This document shows positions 14,985-22,787 of a stretch of DNA of 24,809 nt, piece after piece (the stretch's first letter is position 1; every line of letters begins with the position of its first letter). The notes under the pieces were generated by a model. The model did no database searches, was not told the DNA's origin, and saw only the letters and a list, made by a program, of their open reading frames with translations. The position numbers were made by a program, and so were the translations under genes. Source of the stretch: CAZKTO01 sp964555685 (lineage in GTDB: Bacteria > Chloroflexota > Dehalococcoidia > SHYB01); the NCBI GenBank assembly GCA_964555685.1, contig CAZKTO010000046.1:1-24809 (forward strand). Reading direction: 5' to 3'.

Positions 14985-15130
14985 GCGGCGGCGCCGCGAT
15001 TGCGCCGCGGGAGGAGTTGTGGCATGGTGATGCATCGGCGCGGCGCGCGGGCATCGGTCCGGGGCGCCAGGCCCGCGCCGAGCCGCCACCGCCATTGCCA
15101 GCGCCGACCGGTGATTCTGAGGAGGGGAGC

Positions 15131-16114
15131 ATGAGCGCCGACTGGAGAGCTGTCGCCAAGAAGGTCCGGAACTGGGGACGCTGGGGTCCCAACGACGAGC
15201 TGGGGACGCTGAACTTCATCACGCCGGCCAAGGTCAAGCAGGCGGCGGCCTGCGTGAAGCAGGGGAAGATCTTTCCCTTGGGCGTGGACTTCGACGGCCA
15301 CGGGCCCCAGGGGGCCCACGGCATCCGGCGCAACCCTATCCATATGATGACGCTGGACGGGGGCGATATCGACATGGCGAAGCATATCCTGGGGTGGCAC
15401 GCCCACAAGGCCCAGGAGGTCGTCCCGATCTGGCAGGGCGGCCCCATGCGCTACAACGACGACTGGATCATCATGCCGCTCCAGGCGGCGACGCAGTGGG
15501 ACGCCCTCGCCCACGTCTACTATGACGGCCAGCTCTACAACGGCTACCCCGCCGGCGCCGTGACCAGCCTGGGCGCCTCCAAGAACAGCATCGACAAGGT
15601 GGACCAGAAGGGCGTGGTGAGCCGCGGCGTGCTGCTGGACGTGGCCCATCACCGCAAGGTGCCGCACCTTCCGCCCAGCACGCCCATCTTCCCGGAGGAC
15701 CTGGACGCCGTGGCCAAGGCCGAGGGCGTCACCATCGAGCCGGGGGACGTCGTGCTCGTGCGGACCGGATGGTGGGCGGTCTTCCTGGAGAAACACGACG
15801 CGGCCAACTGGGCCATGGGCTCGCCGGGCCTGAGCTGGCGTTGCGCCGAGTGGCTGTGGCAGAAGCAGGCGGCGGCCGTGGCCTGCGACAACGTGGCGGT
15901 GGAGGTGCTGCCCCCGGAGATCCCGGACGCCATGCTGGCCTTCCACATGCTCTGCCTGCGCGACATGGGGATGATGCTGGGCGAGATGTGGAACCTGGAG
16001 CAACTGAGCGCCGACTGCGCCAAGGACGGCGTGTACGTCTTCCAGCTGGCGGCGCCGCCGCTGCGGGTCACCGGCGCCGTCGGCTCGCCCATCAACCCCC
16101 TGGCGATCAAATAG
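15131..16114 (+). CDS. Cyclase-family hydrolase (kynurenine formamidase-like)
   Basis: The 327-residue protein belongs to the cyclase family (PF04199), which holds metal-dependent amide and ester hydrolases such as kynurenine formamidase. The N-terminus NWGRWGPNDELGTLNFIT is typical of the long subgroup. The usual metal-site HxGTHxDxxxH is replaced by QAATQWDALAH (118-128), so the substrate and chemistry may differ. GDVVLVRTGWW and CDNVAVEVLPP are further family marks. GAGGAGGGGAG directly before the ATG supports this start. The same frame is open from an ATG at 14981, which would add 50 Pro/Arg-rich residues. It is placed in an operon with the importer and a flavin oxidoreductase, implying degradation of an imported compound. 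Confidence 0.85.
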   Translation: MSADWRAVAKKVRNWGRWGPNDELGTLNFITPAKVKQAAACVKQGKIFPLGVDFDGHGPQGAHGIRRNPIHMMTLDGGDIDMAKHILGWHAHKAQEVVPIWQGGPMRYNDDWIIMPLQAATQWDALAHVYYDGQLYNGYPAGAVTSLGASKNSIDKVDQKGVVSRGVLLDVAHHRKVPHLPPSTPIFPEDLDAVAKAEGVTIEPGDVVLVRTGWWAVFLEKHDAANWAMGSPGLSWRCAEWLWQKQAAAVACDNVAVEVLPPEIPDAMLAFHMLCLRDMGMMLGEMWNLEQLSADCAKDGVYVFQLAAPPLRVTGAVGSPINPLAIK

Positions 16115-16131
16115 CGCCCGCTCTCGCGATA

Positions 16132-16149
16132 CCCCCCCCCCAAAAAAAA
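16132..16149 (+). repeat. C10-A8 homopolymer tract before a ribosome binding site
   Basis: Ten C residues (16132-16141) run directly into eight A residues (16142-16149). AAAAGGAG forms the SD of the following oxidoreductase gene. Such tracts slip during replication and could vary SD spacing or simply confuse sequencing. Confidence 0.7.
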
Positions 16150-16158
16150 GGAGCGCCC

Positions 16159-17250
16159 ATGGACCTCAGCCTGATCTACGAGCTCGAGCCGGCCGACACC
16201 AGCGAGGAGGGCCAGCGCCGCGTCTACAAGGAGTGCATCGAGCAGGTCAAGCTGGCCGACGAGCTGGGCTACCGCGCGGTCTGGTTCACCGAGCACCACT
16301 TCCTCCCGGCCTTCTCCTACAGCCCGGCGCCGGAGGTCTTCCTGGCCGCCCTGGCCCGGGAGACCAAGCGCATCCGCCTAGGCCACGGCATCGTCCTGCT
16401 CCCGCACCGCATCAACCACCCCCTTCGCGTCGCCGAGCGCATCGCCGTCCTGGACATTGTCTCGGAAGGCCGCGTGGAGTTCGGCGGCGGGCGCGCCATC
16501 TCCGAGTCCGAGGTCACGGCCTTCGGCGTCGACCCGGACGAAACGCGCCCCCAGTGGGAAGAGGCCCTGCGCATGCTGCCCAAGATGTGGATGCAGGAGA
16601 CCTTCTCCTGGGAGAGCACGACCATCCCCATCCCGCCGCGGCAGGTGATCCCCAAGCCCGTCCAGAAGCCGCACCCGCCCATGTGGGTCGCGTGCACCCA
16701 GCCCGCCACGGTCCAGTTCGCCGGGCGGCACGGCCTGGGGGCCCTGGCCTTCGGCGTCGGCGTAGGCCAGTCCAACGACTACGTCGTCATGTACCGCGAG
16801 CAGATCAAGAAGTGCCAGCCCATCGGCGCCGCCATCAACAATCGGTTTGCCCTCTGGGTCCACACCCTCTGCTGCGACACGGACAAGGAGGCCATGGACA
16901 TCCAGGCACCCAACTACACGCACTACGGCGACTACGTCCGGCAGCTCTTCGCCCCCTGGATCGAGGGCAAGCCGCCCAAGTCCTATGCGTGGTTCATGGA
17001 GTACTACAAGGGCCTGCAAGAGCAGATGAAGACGGTCACCGTGGCGGACCTGGTGAAGATGAACAGCGCCTGCATCGGCAGCCCGGAGACCTGCCGTCGC
17101 GTCCTCCAGCACGTGGCCGACGCGGACGTGGACGAGGCGCTCCTCTTCATGCAGAGCTTCACCACGCCCCACGACAAGATCATGCGCTCCATCGAGCTCC
17201 TAGCCAAAGAGGTCAAGCCGAAACTCAAAACGCCCGCGAACAAGACGTAG
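16159..17250 (+). CDS. LLM-class (luciferase-like) flavin-dependent oxidoreductase
   Basis: The 363-residue protein has the luciferase-like TIM-barrel signature: LADELGYRAVWFTEHHF (about 33-49), then IRLGHGIVLLPHRINHPLRV, AERIAVLDIVSEGRVEFGGG and KPHPPMWVACTQPATVQFAG. Such enzymes use FMN or F420 with a reductase to oxidise or cleave organic substrates. The family is enlarged in Chloroflexota that degrade recalcitrant organic matter. AAAAGGAG lies upstream of the ATG. It is placed directly after the cyclase-family gene and before an SDR gene, so a shared catabolic pathway is likely. Substrate unknown. Confidence 0.88.
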   Translation: MDLSLIYELEPADTSEEGQRRVYKECIEQVKLADELGYRAVWFTEHHFLPAFSYSPAPEVFLAALARETKRIRLGHGIVLLPHRINHPLRVAERIAVLDIVSEGRVEFGGGRAISESEVTAFGVDPDETRPQWEEALRMLPKMWMQETFSWESTTIPIPPRQVIPKPVQKPHPPMWVACTQPATVQFAGRHGLGALAFGVGVGQSNDYVVMYREQIKKCQPIGAAINNRFALWVHTLCCDTDKEAMDIQAPNYTHYGDYVRQLFAPWIEGKPPKSYAWFMEYYKGLQEQMKTVTVADLVKMNSACIGSPETCRRVLQHVADADVDEALLFMQSFTTPHDKIMRSIELLAKEVKPKLKTPANKT

Positions 17251-17252
17251 GC

Positions 17253-17282
17253 TGTAGGGGCACGATACATCGTGCCCCTACA
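17253..17282. repeat. Palindromic hairpin repeat
   Basis: TGTAGGGGCACGAT (17253-17266) is followed after two bases by its exact complement (17269-17282), a perfect 14-bp stem. It lies between the oxidoreductase stop and the SDR ribosome binding site. GTAGGGGC-type palindromes are dispersed REP-like repeats in several Chloroflexota and cyanobacteria as I remember them. Confidence 0.65.
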
Positions 17283-17299
17283 TACGGGAGGACGTTGCC

Positions 17300-18199
17300 A
17301 TGGGACTCCTCGATAAGAAAGTGGCGATCGTGACGGGCGCGGGCCGGGGGATCGGCCGCGCCACGGCCATAATGCTCGCCAAGCACGGCGCCACCGTCGT
17401 CGTGAACGATCCGGGGGTCCAGATGGACGGGTCGAGGCCCAGCCACGCCGAGGCCGATGGCGTCGTCAAGGAGATCGTCTCGGCGGGCGGGAAGGCCTCC
17501 GCCGACTACTCGGACGTCTCGGACTTCAGGCAGGTCGAGCGCATGGCCGCCGAGACGGTCCGCCGGCACGGGCGGCTGGACATTCTGGTGAACAACGCCG
17601 GGACCGCGCGGCGCAAGCTCATTTGGGAGATGGCCGAGGAGGACTGGGACAAGGTCCTGGACGTGCACCTCAAGGGGACGTTCAACTGCACCCGCAACGC
17701 CCTGCCGCCCATGCGGGCGCAGCGGTGGGGGCGCATCGTCAACACCCTCTCGCCGGCGGGGATCATGCAGGGCTCGCCCAGGCGGGGCAACTACGGCGCG
17801 GCCAAGGGCGGCATCTACGCCTTCACCAATACCCTGGCCGCCGAGCTCGCCGGGTCGGGCGTGACGGCCAACGTCATCTGCCCCGCCTCCGCCGAGACCC
17901 GTCTCCTGACCACCAGCATCGAGGAGGCGCTGAAGGGCGAGGCCGCAGGCGAGATCTCCCCCGAGGCCGCAGCCTTCATCAAGTCCATCAAGCCCACGCC
18001 GCCCGAGGACGTGGCCGTCGTCACCGCCTACCTCTGCACGGAGGAGGCCGCCGATATCACCGGCAAGGTCCTCTACGCCGACGGCCCGGTCATCAAGACC
18101 ATCCAGCCCCTCACCTTCAAGCCGCTGCTATCCAAGGAAGGTCATTGGTCAGTGGAAGAACTGGTGCAGGCAATGCGGGGGAAGAAGAATCTCACCTAA
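17300..18199 (+). CDS. SDR-family NAD(P)-dependent dehydrogenase
   Basis: The 299-residue protein is a classical short-chain dehydrogenase. The Rossmann TGAGRGIG is at 12-19, NNAG at 98-101, and catalytic Ser151, Tyr165 and Lys169 (YGAAK) are present. The VVVNDPGVQMDGS segment after beta-2 resembles the multifunctional-enzyme type 2/17-beta-HSD4 branch, and acidic Asp there favours NAD over NADP. GGGAGGA precedes the ATG. It probably oxidises an alcohol intermediate of the neighbouring catabolic pathway, or a hydroxyacyl-CoA as in that branch. The C-terminal 45 residues extend beyond the usual SDR core. Substrate unassigned. Confidence 0.9.
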   Translation: MGLLDKKVAIVTGAGRGIGRATAIMLAKHGATVVVNDPGVQMDGSRPSHAEADGVVKEIVSAGGKASADYSDVSDFRQVERMAAETVRRHGRLDILVNNAGTARRKLIWEMAEEDWDKVLDVHLKGTFNCTRNALPPMRAQRWGRIVNTLSPAGIMQGSPRRGNYGAAKGGIYAFTNTLAAELAGSGVTANVICPASAETRLLTTSIEEALKGEAAGEISPEAAAFIKSIKPTPPEDVAVVTAYLCTEEAADITGKVLYADGPVIKTIQPLTFKPLLSKEGHWSVEELVQAMRGKKNLT

Positions 18200-18443
18200 A
18201 GAGCCTTGTAGAGGTACCTAAACTGCGGTTGTCGGACCCTCCATCACCCCCATCCTAGCCTTCCCCCTCGAGGGGGAAGGGACTCTCTCCCCCGTTGACG
18301 GGGGAGAGTTGGAGAGGGGGTGAGCCCAATGGTTGCTAAGGACGGCAGTTTACGTCTTTGTGCAAGGCTCACCTACCCCCCGGCATTCCCCCGGCTCGCC
18401 CTGTGCGCTATGATGCGCCAAGCCCCACGCCAGGGAGGCCCCC
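18200..18443. repeat. Intergenic region with two GC-rich palindromes
   Basis: A perfect 22-base palindrome at 18259-18280 (TTCCCCCTCGAGGGGGAA core) is followed by CTCTCCCCCG (18285-18294) pairing with 18299-18308 across a 4-base loop. Both are of the dispersed-repeat type seen elsewhere in this window. They can act as a terminator after the SDR gene. No gene is seen. A TATGAT at 18409-18414 could be a -10 for the methyltransferase. Confidence 0.55.
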
Positions 18444-19490
18444 ATGGACGGCGCTCCGACCTTCCAAGAGCAGCAGGAACGCCTGACGACCTACTACGAC
18501 GGCTTCCACGCCGTCTATCTCATGCACGCGGGCCTGCGCGCCGGCCTCTTCGCCCATCTGGCCAGGCATCCCCAGGGGCTGACGCCGGACGAGCTGGCCG
18601 CCGGCCTTGGGCTCCATCCGCCCTACGTCCGCATCTGGTGCCAGACAGCCTACGCCTACCGCCTGCTGGAGCCGGACGGCGATGGGCGCTTCCACCTCCC
18701 ACCGCATTATGACAAGCTCCTGGGCGACCCGGAGAGCCCGTCCGGGTTCCGCTCGCCCATCTTCGCCGTAGAGACCCTCTCGCGGGAGATGGAGCAGTAC
18801 CCCCACTACCTGAAGACGGGCGAGCGCTACTCGGCGGCGCATCGGGCCCCGGCGCTCGTCGAGGTGCTGCTCACGGCCCGGCCGGCGGAGCGGGTCGCCG
18901 CGCCCCAGTTCGTCGAGCTGGTGGTGCCGCGGGTGCCGGGGCTGGCCCAGCGCCTGCGCGACGGCGGCTCGATCCTGGACGTGGGCTGCGGGCCCGGCGT
19001 CCTGCTCCTCGCTCTCGCCAAGGCCTTCCCCAGCGCGCGGGTCCAGGGCGTGGACGTGCTGGAGGCGTGCGTGGAGCGGGCGCGGAAGGAGATCGCCTCG
19101 GCGGGCCTCGCCCAGCGGGTGACGGCCGACCGCATGAGCGCCGCCGAGCTGCCCTTCGACGGGCGGTTCGACGTGGCGGTGATGACCATCGTGCTGCACG
19201 AGGTCTTCGACGAGCAGCGGCCCGCCGCTTTCGCTCGCATCCATCAGGCCCTGCGGCCCGGTGGCGTGCTCTGCATCCACGACTTCGCCTACCCCGGCGC
19301 GCTGCACGAGTTCCGCGACCCCGCCCTCCGCCTGGGCGTCCGCGACCAGTACCTGGAGATGAGCCGGGGCCACGTCCACCCGACGCCGGAGCGCACCCGC
19401 ACGCTCTTGCAGCAGGCCGGCTTCACCGGCGTTGAGCGATTCACACCCGACAAGACGCCTGGGTACTATTGGGCGATCGCCCGGCGCTAG
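18444..19490 (+). CDS. SAM-dependent methyltransferase with N-terminal winged helix
   Basis: The 348-residue protein has an N-terminal winged-helix/dimerisation region (about 20-95; GLTPDELAAGLGLHPPYVRI). A class I SAM fold follows, with motif I ILDVGCGPGVLLLALA (DVGCGPG at 179-185), an acidic residue after beta-2 (VQGVDVLEAC), motif II FDVAVMTIVLHEV and motif III LRPGGVLCIHDFAYP. This layout is shared with Rv2258c-like and O-methyltransferase-like enzymes acting on small molecules. AGGGAGG lies before the ATG. It is separated from the SDR gene by palindromic repeats, so it may be a separate transcript. Substrate unknown. Confidence 0.85.
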   Translation: MDGAPTFQEQQERLTTYYDGFHAVYLMHAGLRAGLFAHLARHPQGLTPDELAAGLGLHPPYVRIWCQTAYAYRLLEPDGDGRFHLPPHYDKLLGDPESPSGFRSPIFAVETLSREMEQYPHYLKTGERYSAAHRAPALVEVLLTARPAERVAAPQFVELVVPRVPGLAQRLRDGGSILDVGCGPGVLLLALAKAFPSARVQGVDVLEACVERARKEIASAGLAQRVTADRMSAAELPFDGRFDVAVMTIVLHEVFDEQRPAAFARIHQALRPGGVLCIHDFAYPGALHEFRDPALRLGVRDQYLEMSRGHVHPTPERTRTLLQQAGFTGVERFTPDKTPGYYWAIARR

Positions 19491-19494
19491 GGCG

Positions 19495-19510
19495 CCCCGA
19501 CTCGTCGGGG
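19495..19510. repeat. Short palindromic repeat, copy 1
   Basis: CCCCGACTCGTCGGGG: a 7-bp stem around TC, four bases after the methyltransferase stop. Same sequence at 21035-21050, variants at 21517-21548 and 21588-21603. Confidence 0.7.
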
Positions 19511-19540
19511 CCCCTCGCGCCCCGCAGCCACCGCCAACCC

Positions 19541-20977
19541 ATGGGCGCCGACCTGGACTTCCTCTTCCACCCGCGCTCCATCGCCGTCGCCGGGGCCTCG
19601 GCCGACCCGCAGAACCGCGGCTACCAGTTCATCGAGACCCTGATCCAGCAGGGCTACCGTGGCGGCCTCTACGCCGTCCACCCGCGGGCCGAGGCCGTCC
19701 TGGGCAAGCCCGGCTACGCCAGCGTGCTCGCCGTCCCCGGCCCCGTGGACTACGTCATCTCCAACGTCCCGGCCGCCAGCGCCCTCCAGCTCGTCGATGA
19801 GTGCGCGCGCAAGGGCGTGCGGGCCATCGCCTTCTTCACGGCCCGGTTCGGCGAGACGGGCCACGCGGACCGGGCGGACCTGGAGCGGCAGCTCCTGCGC
19901 CGCGCCCGCGAGGGCGGCGTCCGGGTCCTGGGCCCCAACTGCATGGGCATCTACTACCCGGCCGGCGGGATGAGCTTCAAGCACTGGCCCCACGAGCCGG
20001 GTCCCGTGGGCCTCTTCTCCCAGAGCGGCGGCAACTGCATGGAGACGGTCCACGGCTCGGCGCAGCGCGGCGTCCGTTTCAGCAAGGTGGTGAGCTACGG
20101 CAACTCGCTGGACATCAACGAGGCGGACCTGATGGAGCACCTGGCCGCCGACCCGGAGACGCGGGTCATCGGCGCCTACGTGGAGGGAGCGCGCGAGGGA
20201 CGGCGGTTCCTGCGCGCCCTGGGAGACGCCGTGGCCCGCAAGCCGGTGGTCCTGTGGAAGGGCGGGAGGACGCCGGCCGGAAGGCGGGCCGCCGCCTCGC
20301 ACACGGCGTCGCTGGCGGGGTCGGACGAGGTCTGGCGCGCCCTGGCCCGCCAGACGGGCGCGGCGCTGGTGGAGAGCCTGGAAGAGCTGTGCGACATGCT
20401 GGTGGCGTTCAGCTTTTGCAGACCGGCCACGGGGCGCCGCGCCGCCGTCTGCGGCAGCGGGGGCGGGCGCGCCGTCGAATCGGCCGACGCCTGCTCGCAG
20501 GAGGGGCTCGTGCTCGAGGCCCTCCCGCCCGCCGTGGGCCGGGAGCTCCAGCGCCGCTACCCGGACCTGTGGGACTGGATCGGCAACCCGGCCGACGGCT
20601 CCATCCTCGGCGGCAGCGATCTCACCGACCGAGAGATCTTCGGCCTCATGGCCCAGGCCCCGGAGTACGACCTGCTCATCGGCAACGTCGGCGAGACGTG
20701 GGCCATGGACGGGCCCCAGGAGGTGGAGCGGATGCGGACGGCGCTGGACGGCTGGCTGGCCGCGGCGCGCTCCATCGACAAGCCGGTGGCCTTCGTCATG
20801 CGCGACACGCTGGCCGAGACGCCGTGGGAGAACGAGGCCCTGGGCGACGCCCGGCGGAGGACCGGGCAGGCGGGCGTGGCCCTCTTCCCGACGGTGCGGC
20901 GGGCCGCGCGCGCCCTCAGCCGGCTCACGGCCTTCTACCGCGAGCGGGCTGCGCGGGAGCCGGCGTCGCGCCGCTAG
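19541..20977 (+). CDS. CoA-binding acyl-CoA synthetase (NDP-forming) alpha-type protein
   Basis: The 478-residue protein starts MGADLDFLFHPRSIAVAGAS, the usual CoA-binding domain opening of NDP-forming acetyl/acyl-CoA synthetases. LGPNCMGIYYP (130-140), PVGLFSQSGG (155-164) and a KGGRTPAGRRAAASHTASLAG region follow, where His254 is the expected phosphohistidine. The second succinyl-CoA ligase-like domain continues to the end. There is no ATP-grasp (beta) domain, so it is an alpha subunit or a CoA transferase/ligase-like protein needing a partner. The start at 19541 fits family N-termini, although no clear SD is seen; the frame is open to 19469. A role in activating or releasing acyl groups in the catabolic set is inferred. 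Confidence 0.8.
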   Translation: MGADLDFLFHPRSIAVAGASADPQNRGYQFIETLIQQGYRGGLYAVHPRAEAVLGKPGYASVLAVPGPVDYVISNVPAASALQLVDECARKGVRAIAFFTARFGETGHADRADLERQLLRRAREGGVRVLGPNCMGIYYPAGGMSFKHWPHEPGPVGLFSQSGGNCMETVHGSAQRGVRFSKVVSYGNSLDINEADLMEHLAADPETRVIGAYVEGAREGRRFLRALGDAVARKPVVLWKGGRTPAGRRAAASHTASLAGSDEVWRALARQTGAALVESLEELCDMLVAFSFCRPATGRRAAVCGSGGGRAVESADACSQEGLVLEALPPAVGRELQRRYPDLWDWIGNPADGSILGGSDLTDREIFGLMAQAPEYDLLIGNVGETWAMDGPQEVERMRTALDGWLAAARSIDKPVAFVMRDTLAETPWENEALGDARRRTGQAGVALFPTVRRAARALSRLTAFYRERAAREPASRR

Positions 20978-21012
20978 GCCGGCAGCCGTGGGAAGGCCCC
21001 CGGAGCCGGGCG

Positions 21013-21021
21013 TGCTACAAT
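21013..21021 (+). promoter_or_regulatory. Extended -10 promoter
   Basis: TGCTACAAT matches an extended -10 and is identical to the element at 6428-6436 (minus). It lies about 47 bases before the small unknown gene at 21068, and the palindrome at 21035-21050 falls in its leader. Confidence 0.45.
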
Positions 21022-21034
21022 CGCGCCCAAAGGA

Positions 21035-21050
21035 CCCCGACTCGTCGGGG
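21035..21050. repeat. Short palindromic repeat, copy 2
   Basis: CCCCGACTCGTCGGGG, identical to copy 1, in the leader of the gene at 21068. Confidence 0.7.
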
Positions 21051-21067
21051 CGACCAAGAGGCACGCC

Positions 21068-21502
21068 ATGGATATCGAACGCCTGCTGACCGATCTCACG
21101 ACGCTGCCCGGCCTCGTGTGGATCGTCGGGCCGGGGCCCGTCGTCAGCGAGAACACGCCCAAGGGCATCAAACCGCCCCGGATCAAGGACGGCGTCGCCA
21201 CCATCGAGGCGGAGAGCTGGCACTTTCACCTGCCCCTGAAGTCGGTGACCGGCGTCGAGTTCATCGAGCAGGAGGGCGGCTTCGACGGCCGCGCGCCCAG
21301 AACGTATCTCGTGCGCTTCAACGGGGAGGGCGGGGCCAGCCCGCTGCGCTGCTACTTCCCGAGCCCCTGGCAGGACGATGCGGGCCAGCCGTCGGCGCTC
21401 CAGCGGCACAAGCTCGCGGCGTTCGAGGGCCTGCGCGATCGGCACGCCGGGCAGGATGGGATCACGTTCGTGCGGAAAGTGAAGCAGCCGGCAACGCCAT
21501 AG
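21068..21502 (+). CDS. Hypothetical protein, possibly ChuX/HutX-like
   Basis: The 144-residue soluble protein is not confidently recognised. Its central part (AESWHFHLPLKSVTGVEFIE, then YLVRFNGEGG, LRCYFPSPWQ) and helical end (HKLAAFEGLRDRHAG) recall one repeat of the heme-utilisation ChuX/HutX fold, including the WHxH and the hydrophobic strand pattern. This is a weak resemblance by eye. Only weak SD text precedes the ATG (AAGAGGC). It has its own predicted promoter and sits between palindromic repeats, so it is probably transcribed alone. No heme transport genes are near. Confidence 0.6.
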   Translation: MDIERLLTDLTTLPGLVWIVGPGPVVSENTPKGIKPPRIKDGVATIEAESWHFHLPLKSVTGVEFIEQEGGFDGRAPRTYLVRFNGEGGASPLRCYFPSPWQDDAGQPSALQRHKLAAFEGLRDRHAGQDGITFVRKVKQPATP

Positions 21503-21516
21503 CTTGCACACCAGGG

Positions 21517-21548
21517 ACTCCTCGTCCCGACTCGTCGGGACGAGGAGT
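21517..21548. repeat. Palindromic repeat, copy 3 (extended)
   Basis: ACTCCTCGTCCCGAC, a TC loop, then the exact complement: a 15-bp perfect stem built around the same CCGAC-TC-GTCGG core. It lies between the unknown gene and dinB and may end transcription of the former. Confidence 0.7.
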
Positions 21549-21568
21549 GACATTTCGGGACCACTTCC

Positions 21569-22681
21569 ATGAGTCCTGCCGCGAGGGCCCCGACGAGTCG
21601 GGGTCAAACCTTCTGGCCCCGCTGCATCCTCCACGCCGATCTCGACGCCTTCTACGCCTCCGTCGAACAACTGGATCGCCCGGAGCTGCAAGGCCGTCCC
21701 GTCCTGGTAGGCGGGTCGCCCCAGGGGCGAGGCGTCGTCGCCGCCTGCTCGTACGAGGCGCGGGCCTACGGCGTCCGCTCGGCGATGCCCATGCGCACCG
21801 CCGTGGCGCGCTGCCCGGGGGCCGTCGTGGTGCCGCCGCGCTTCGGCCGGTATCGCGAGCTCTCCCAAGCGGTCATGGACATCTTCCGGTCCATGACCCC
21901 GCTGGTGGAGCCCCTCTCGCTAGACGAGGCCTACCTCGATCTCTCGGATGCGGCGGCGGCGCGGGCGCCCGAGGATCTGGCGCGCGCCCTCAAGGAGCGG
22001 GTGCGGGGCGAGACGGGCCTCACCGTCTCCGTGGGCGTGGCAACATCCAAGTCCGTGGCGAAGATCGCCAGCGATCTCGGCAAGCCCAACGGCCTTGTCG
22101 TCGTCCAGCCTGGGGGCGAGCGGGAGTTCCTGGCGCCGCTGCCCGTGCGCCGGCTCGGCGGCATCGGCCCCAAGACGGAGGAGCGCCTGGGCGCCCTGGG
22201 AATCGGGACGCTCGGCGAGCTGGCGGCCCAGTCCGACGCATGGCTCCAGCGGGAGTTCGGGAAGCGGGGGCCGGAGCTGGGGGCCTGCGCCCGTGGCGAG
22301 GACCGGCGGCCCGTGGCGCCCTCCCGGGAGGTCAAGTCGATCAGCGCGGAGAGGACCTTCGCGCGCGACCTGCGAGACCCGGAGGCGCTGGCCCGCGAGC
22401 TGGACCTGCTGTGCGAGCGGGTGGCCGCGCGCCTCGAGAGCGCCCTGCCGGCGCTGGACGGGCCCGGCAGGACCGTGACCTTGAAGCTGCGTCTGGCCGA
22501 CTTTACGACCTTCACGCGGAGCGTGACGCCCGCCGTCAGCCCCACGACGGCCGCTGAGGTGACGCGCGCCGCCCGCGGGCTGCTGGAGCGGGAGATGGCG
22601 CCCGGCCGGGCGTTCCGTCTGCTGGGCGTCGGCGTCTCCGGCTTCGCGCCCCGGCGCCAGCCGTCCCTCTTCGACCTCTAG
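21569..22681 (+). CDS. dinB: DNA polymerase IV (Y-family translesion polymerase)
   Basis: The 370-residue protein shows the Y-family order. ILHADLDAFYASVEQLDRPE has metal ligands at Asp24/Asp26, GVVAACSYEARAYGVRSAMP is the fingers, and SLDEAYLD holds catalytic Asp119/Glu120. VSVGVATSKSVAKIASDLGK and a helix-hairpin-helix (GGIGPKTEERLGALGIGTLG) follow, then the little-finger domain. It ends QPSLFDL, a beta-clamp-binding QxxLF motif. It copies across damaged bases at the cost of fidelity. Its N-terminus is about 15 residues longer than usual, and part of that extension is encoded by a palindromic repeat (21588-21603). No other start is available downstream before the conserved region, and the SD is weak, so expression may be low. 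No LexA box recognised. Confidence 0.92.
   Translation: MSPAARAPTSRGQTFWPRCILHADLDAFYASVEQLDRPELQGRPVLVGGSPQGRGVVAACSYEARAYGVRSAMPMRTAVARCPGAVVVPPRFGRYRELSQAVMDIFRSMTPLVEPLSLDEAYLDLSDAAAARAPEDLARALKERVRGETGLTVSVGVATSKSVAKIASDLGKPNGLVVVQPGGEREFLAPLPVRRLGGIGPKTEERLGALGIGTLGELAAQSDAWLQREFGKRGPELGACARGEDRRPVAPSREVKSISAERTFARDLRDPEALARELDLLCERVAARLESALPALDGPGRTVTLKLRLADFTTFTRSVTPAVSPTTAAEVTRAARGLLEREMAPGRAFRLLGVGVSGFAPRRQPSLFDL
21588..21603. repeat. Palindromic repeat, copy 4, inside dinB
   Basis: CCCCGACGAGTCGGGG is copy 1 in reverse orientation. It encodes residues 7-12 (APTSRG) of the dinB product. Confidence 0.7.
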
Positions 22682-22754
22682 CGCTCAGCCAGCGCGTATC
22701 GGACTGGCCCGCCCTTCAGAGCGAACGATCATCACCCCTCTCCTCGCAGCCATT

Positions 22755-22779
22755 CCCCCTTCCCGGTGCGGGAAGGGGG
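22755..22779. terminator. Hairpin between convergent dinB and lysR genes
   Basis: CCCCCTTCCCG (22755-22765) pairs perfectly with 22769-22779 across GTG. The flanks (GCCAGGGGGTTAGG) resemble a repeat common between Chloroflexota genes. It can serve both converging transcripts, though neither strand shows a U-tract. Confidence 0.5.
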
Positions 22780-22787
22780 CCAGGGGG

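Noticed and set aside
14981..15130. Upstream ATG overlapping the dppC stop and in frame with the cyclase gene
   Set aside because: It would add 50 Pro/Arg-rich residues. The ATG at 15131 has a strong SD and matches family N-termini.
19487..22557. Very long ORFs (793 codons minus, 918 codons plus) over the acyl-CoA synthetase and dinB
   Set aside because: They are Arg/Pro/Gly/His-rich shadows typical of high GC. The recognised proteins are in other frames.
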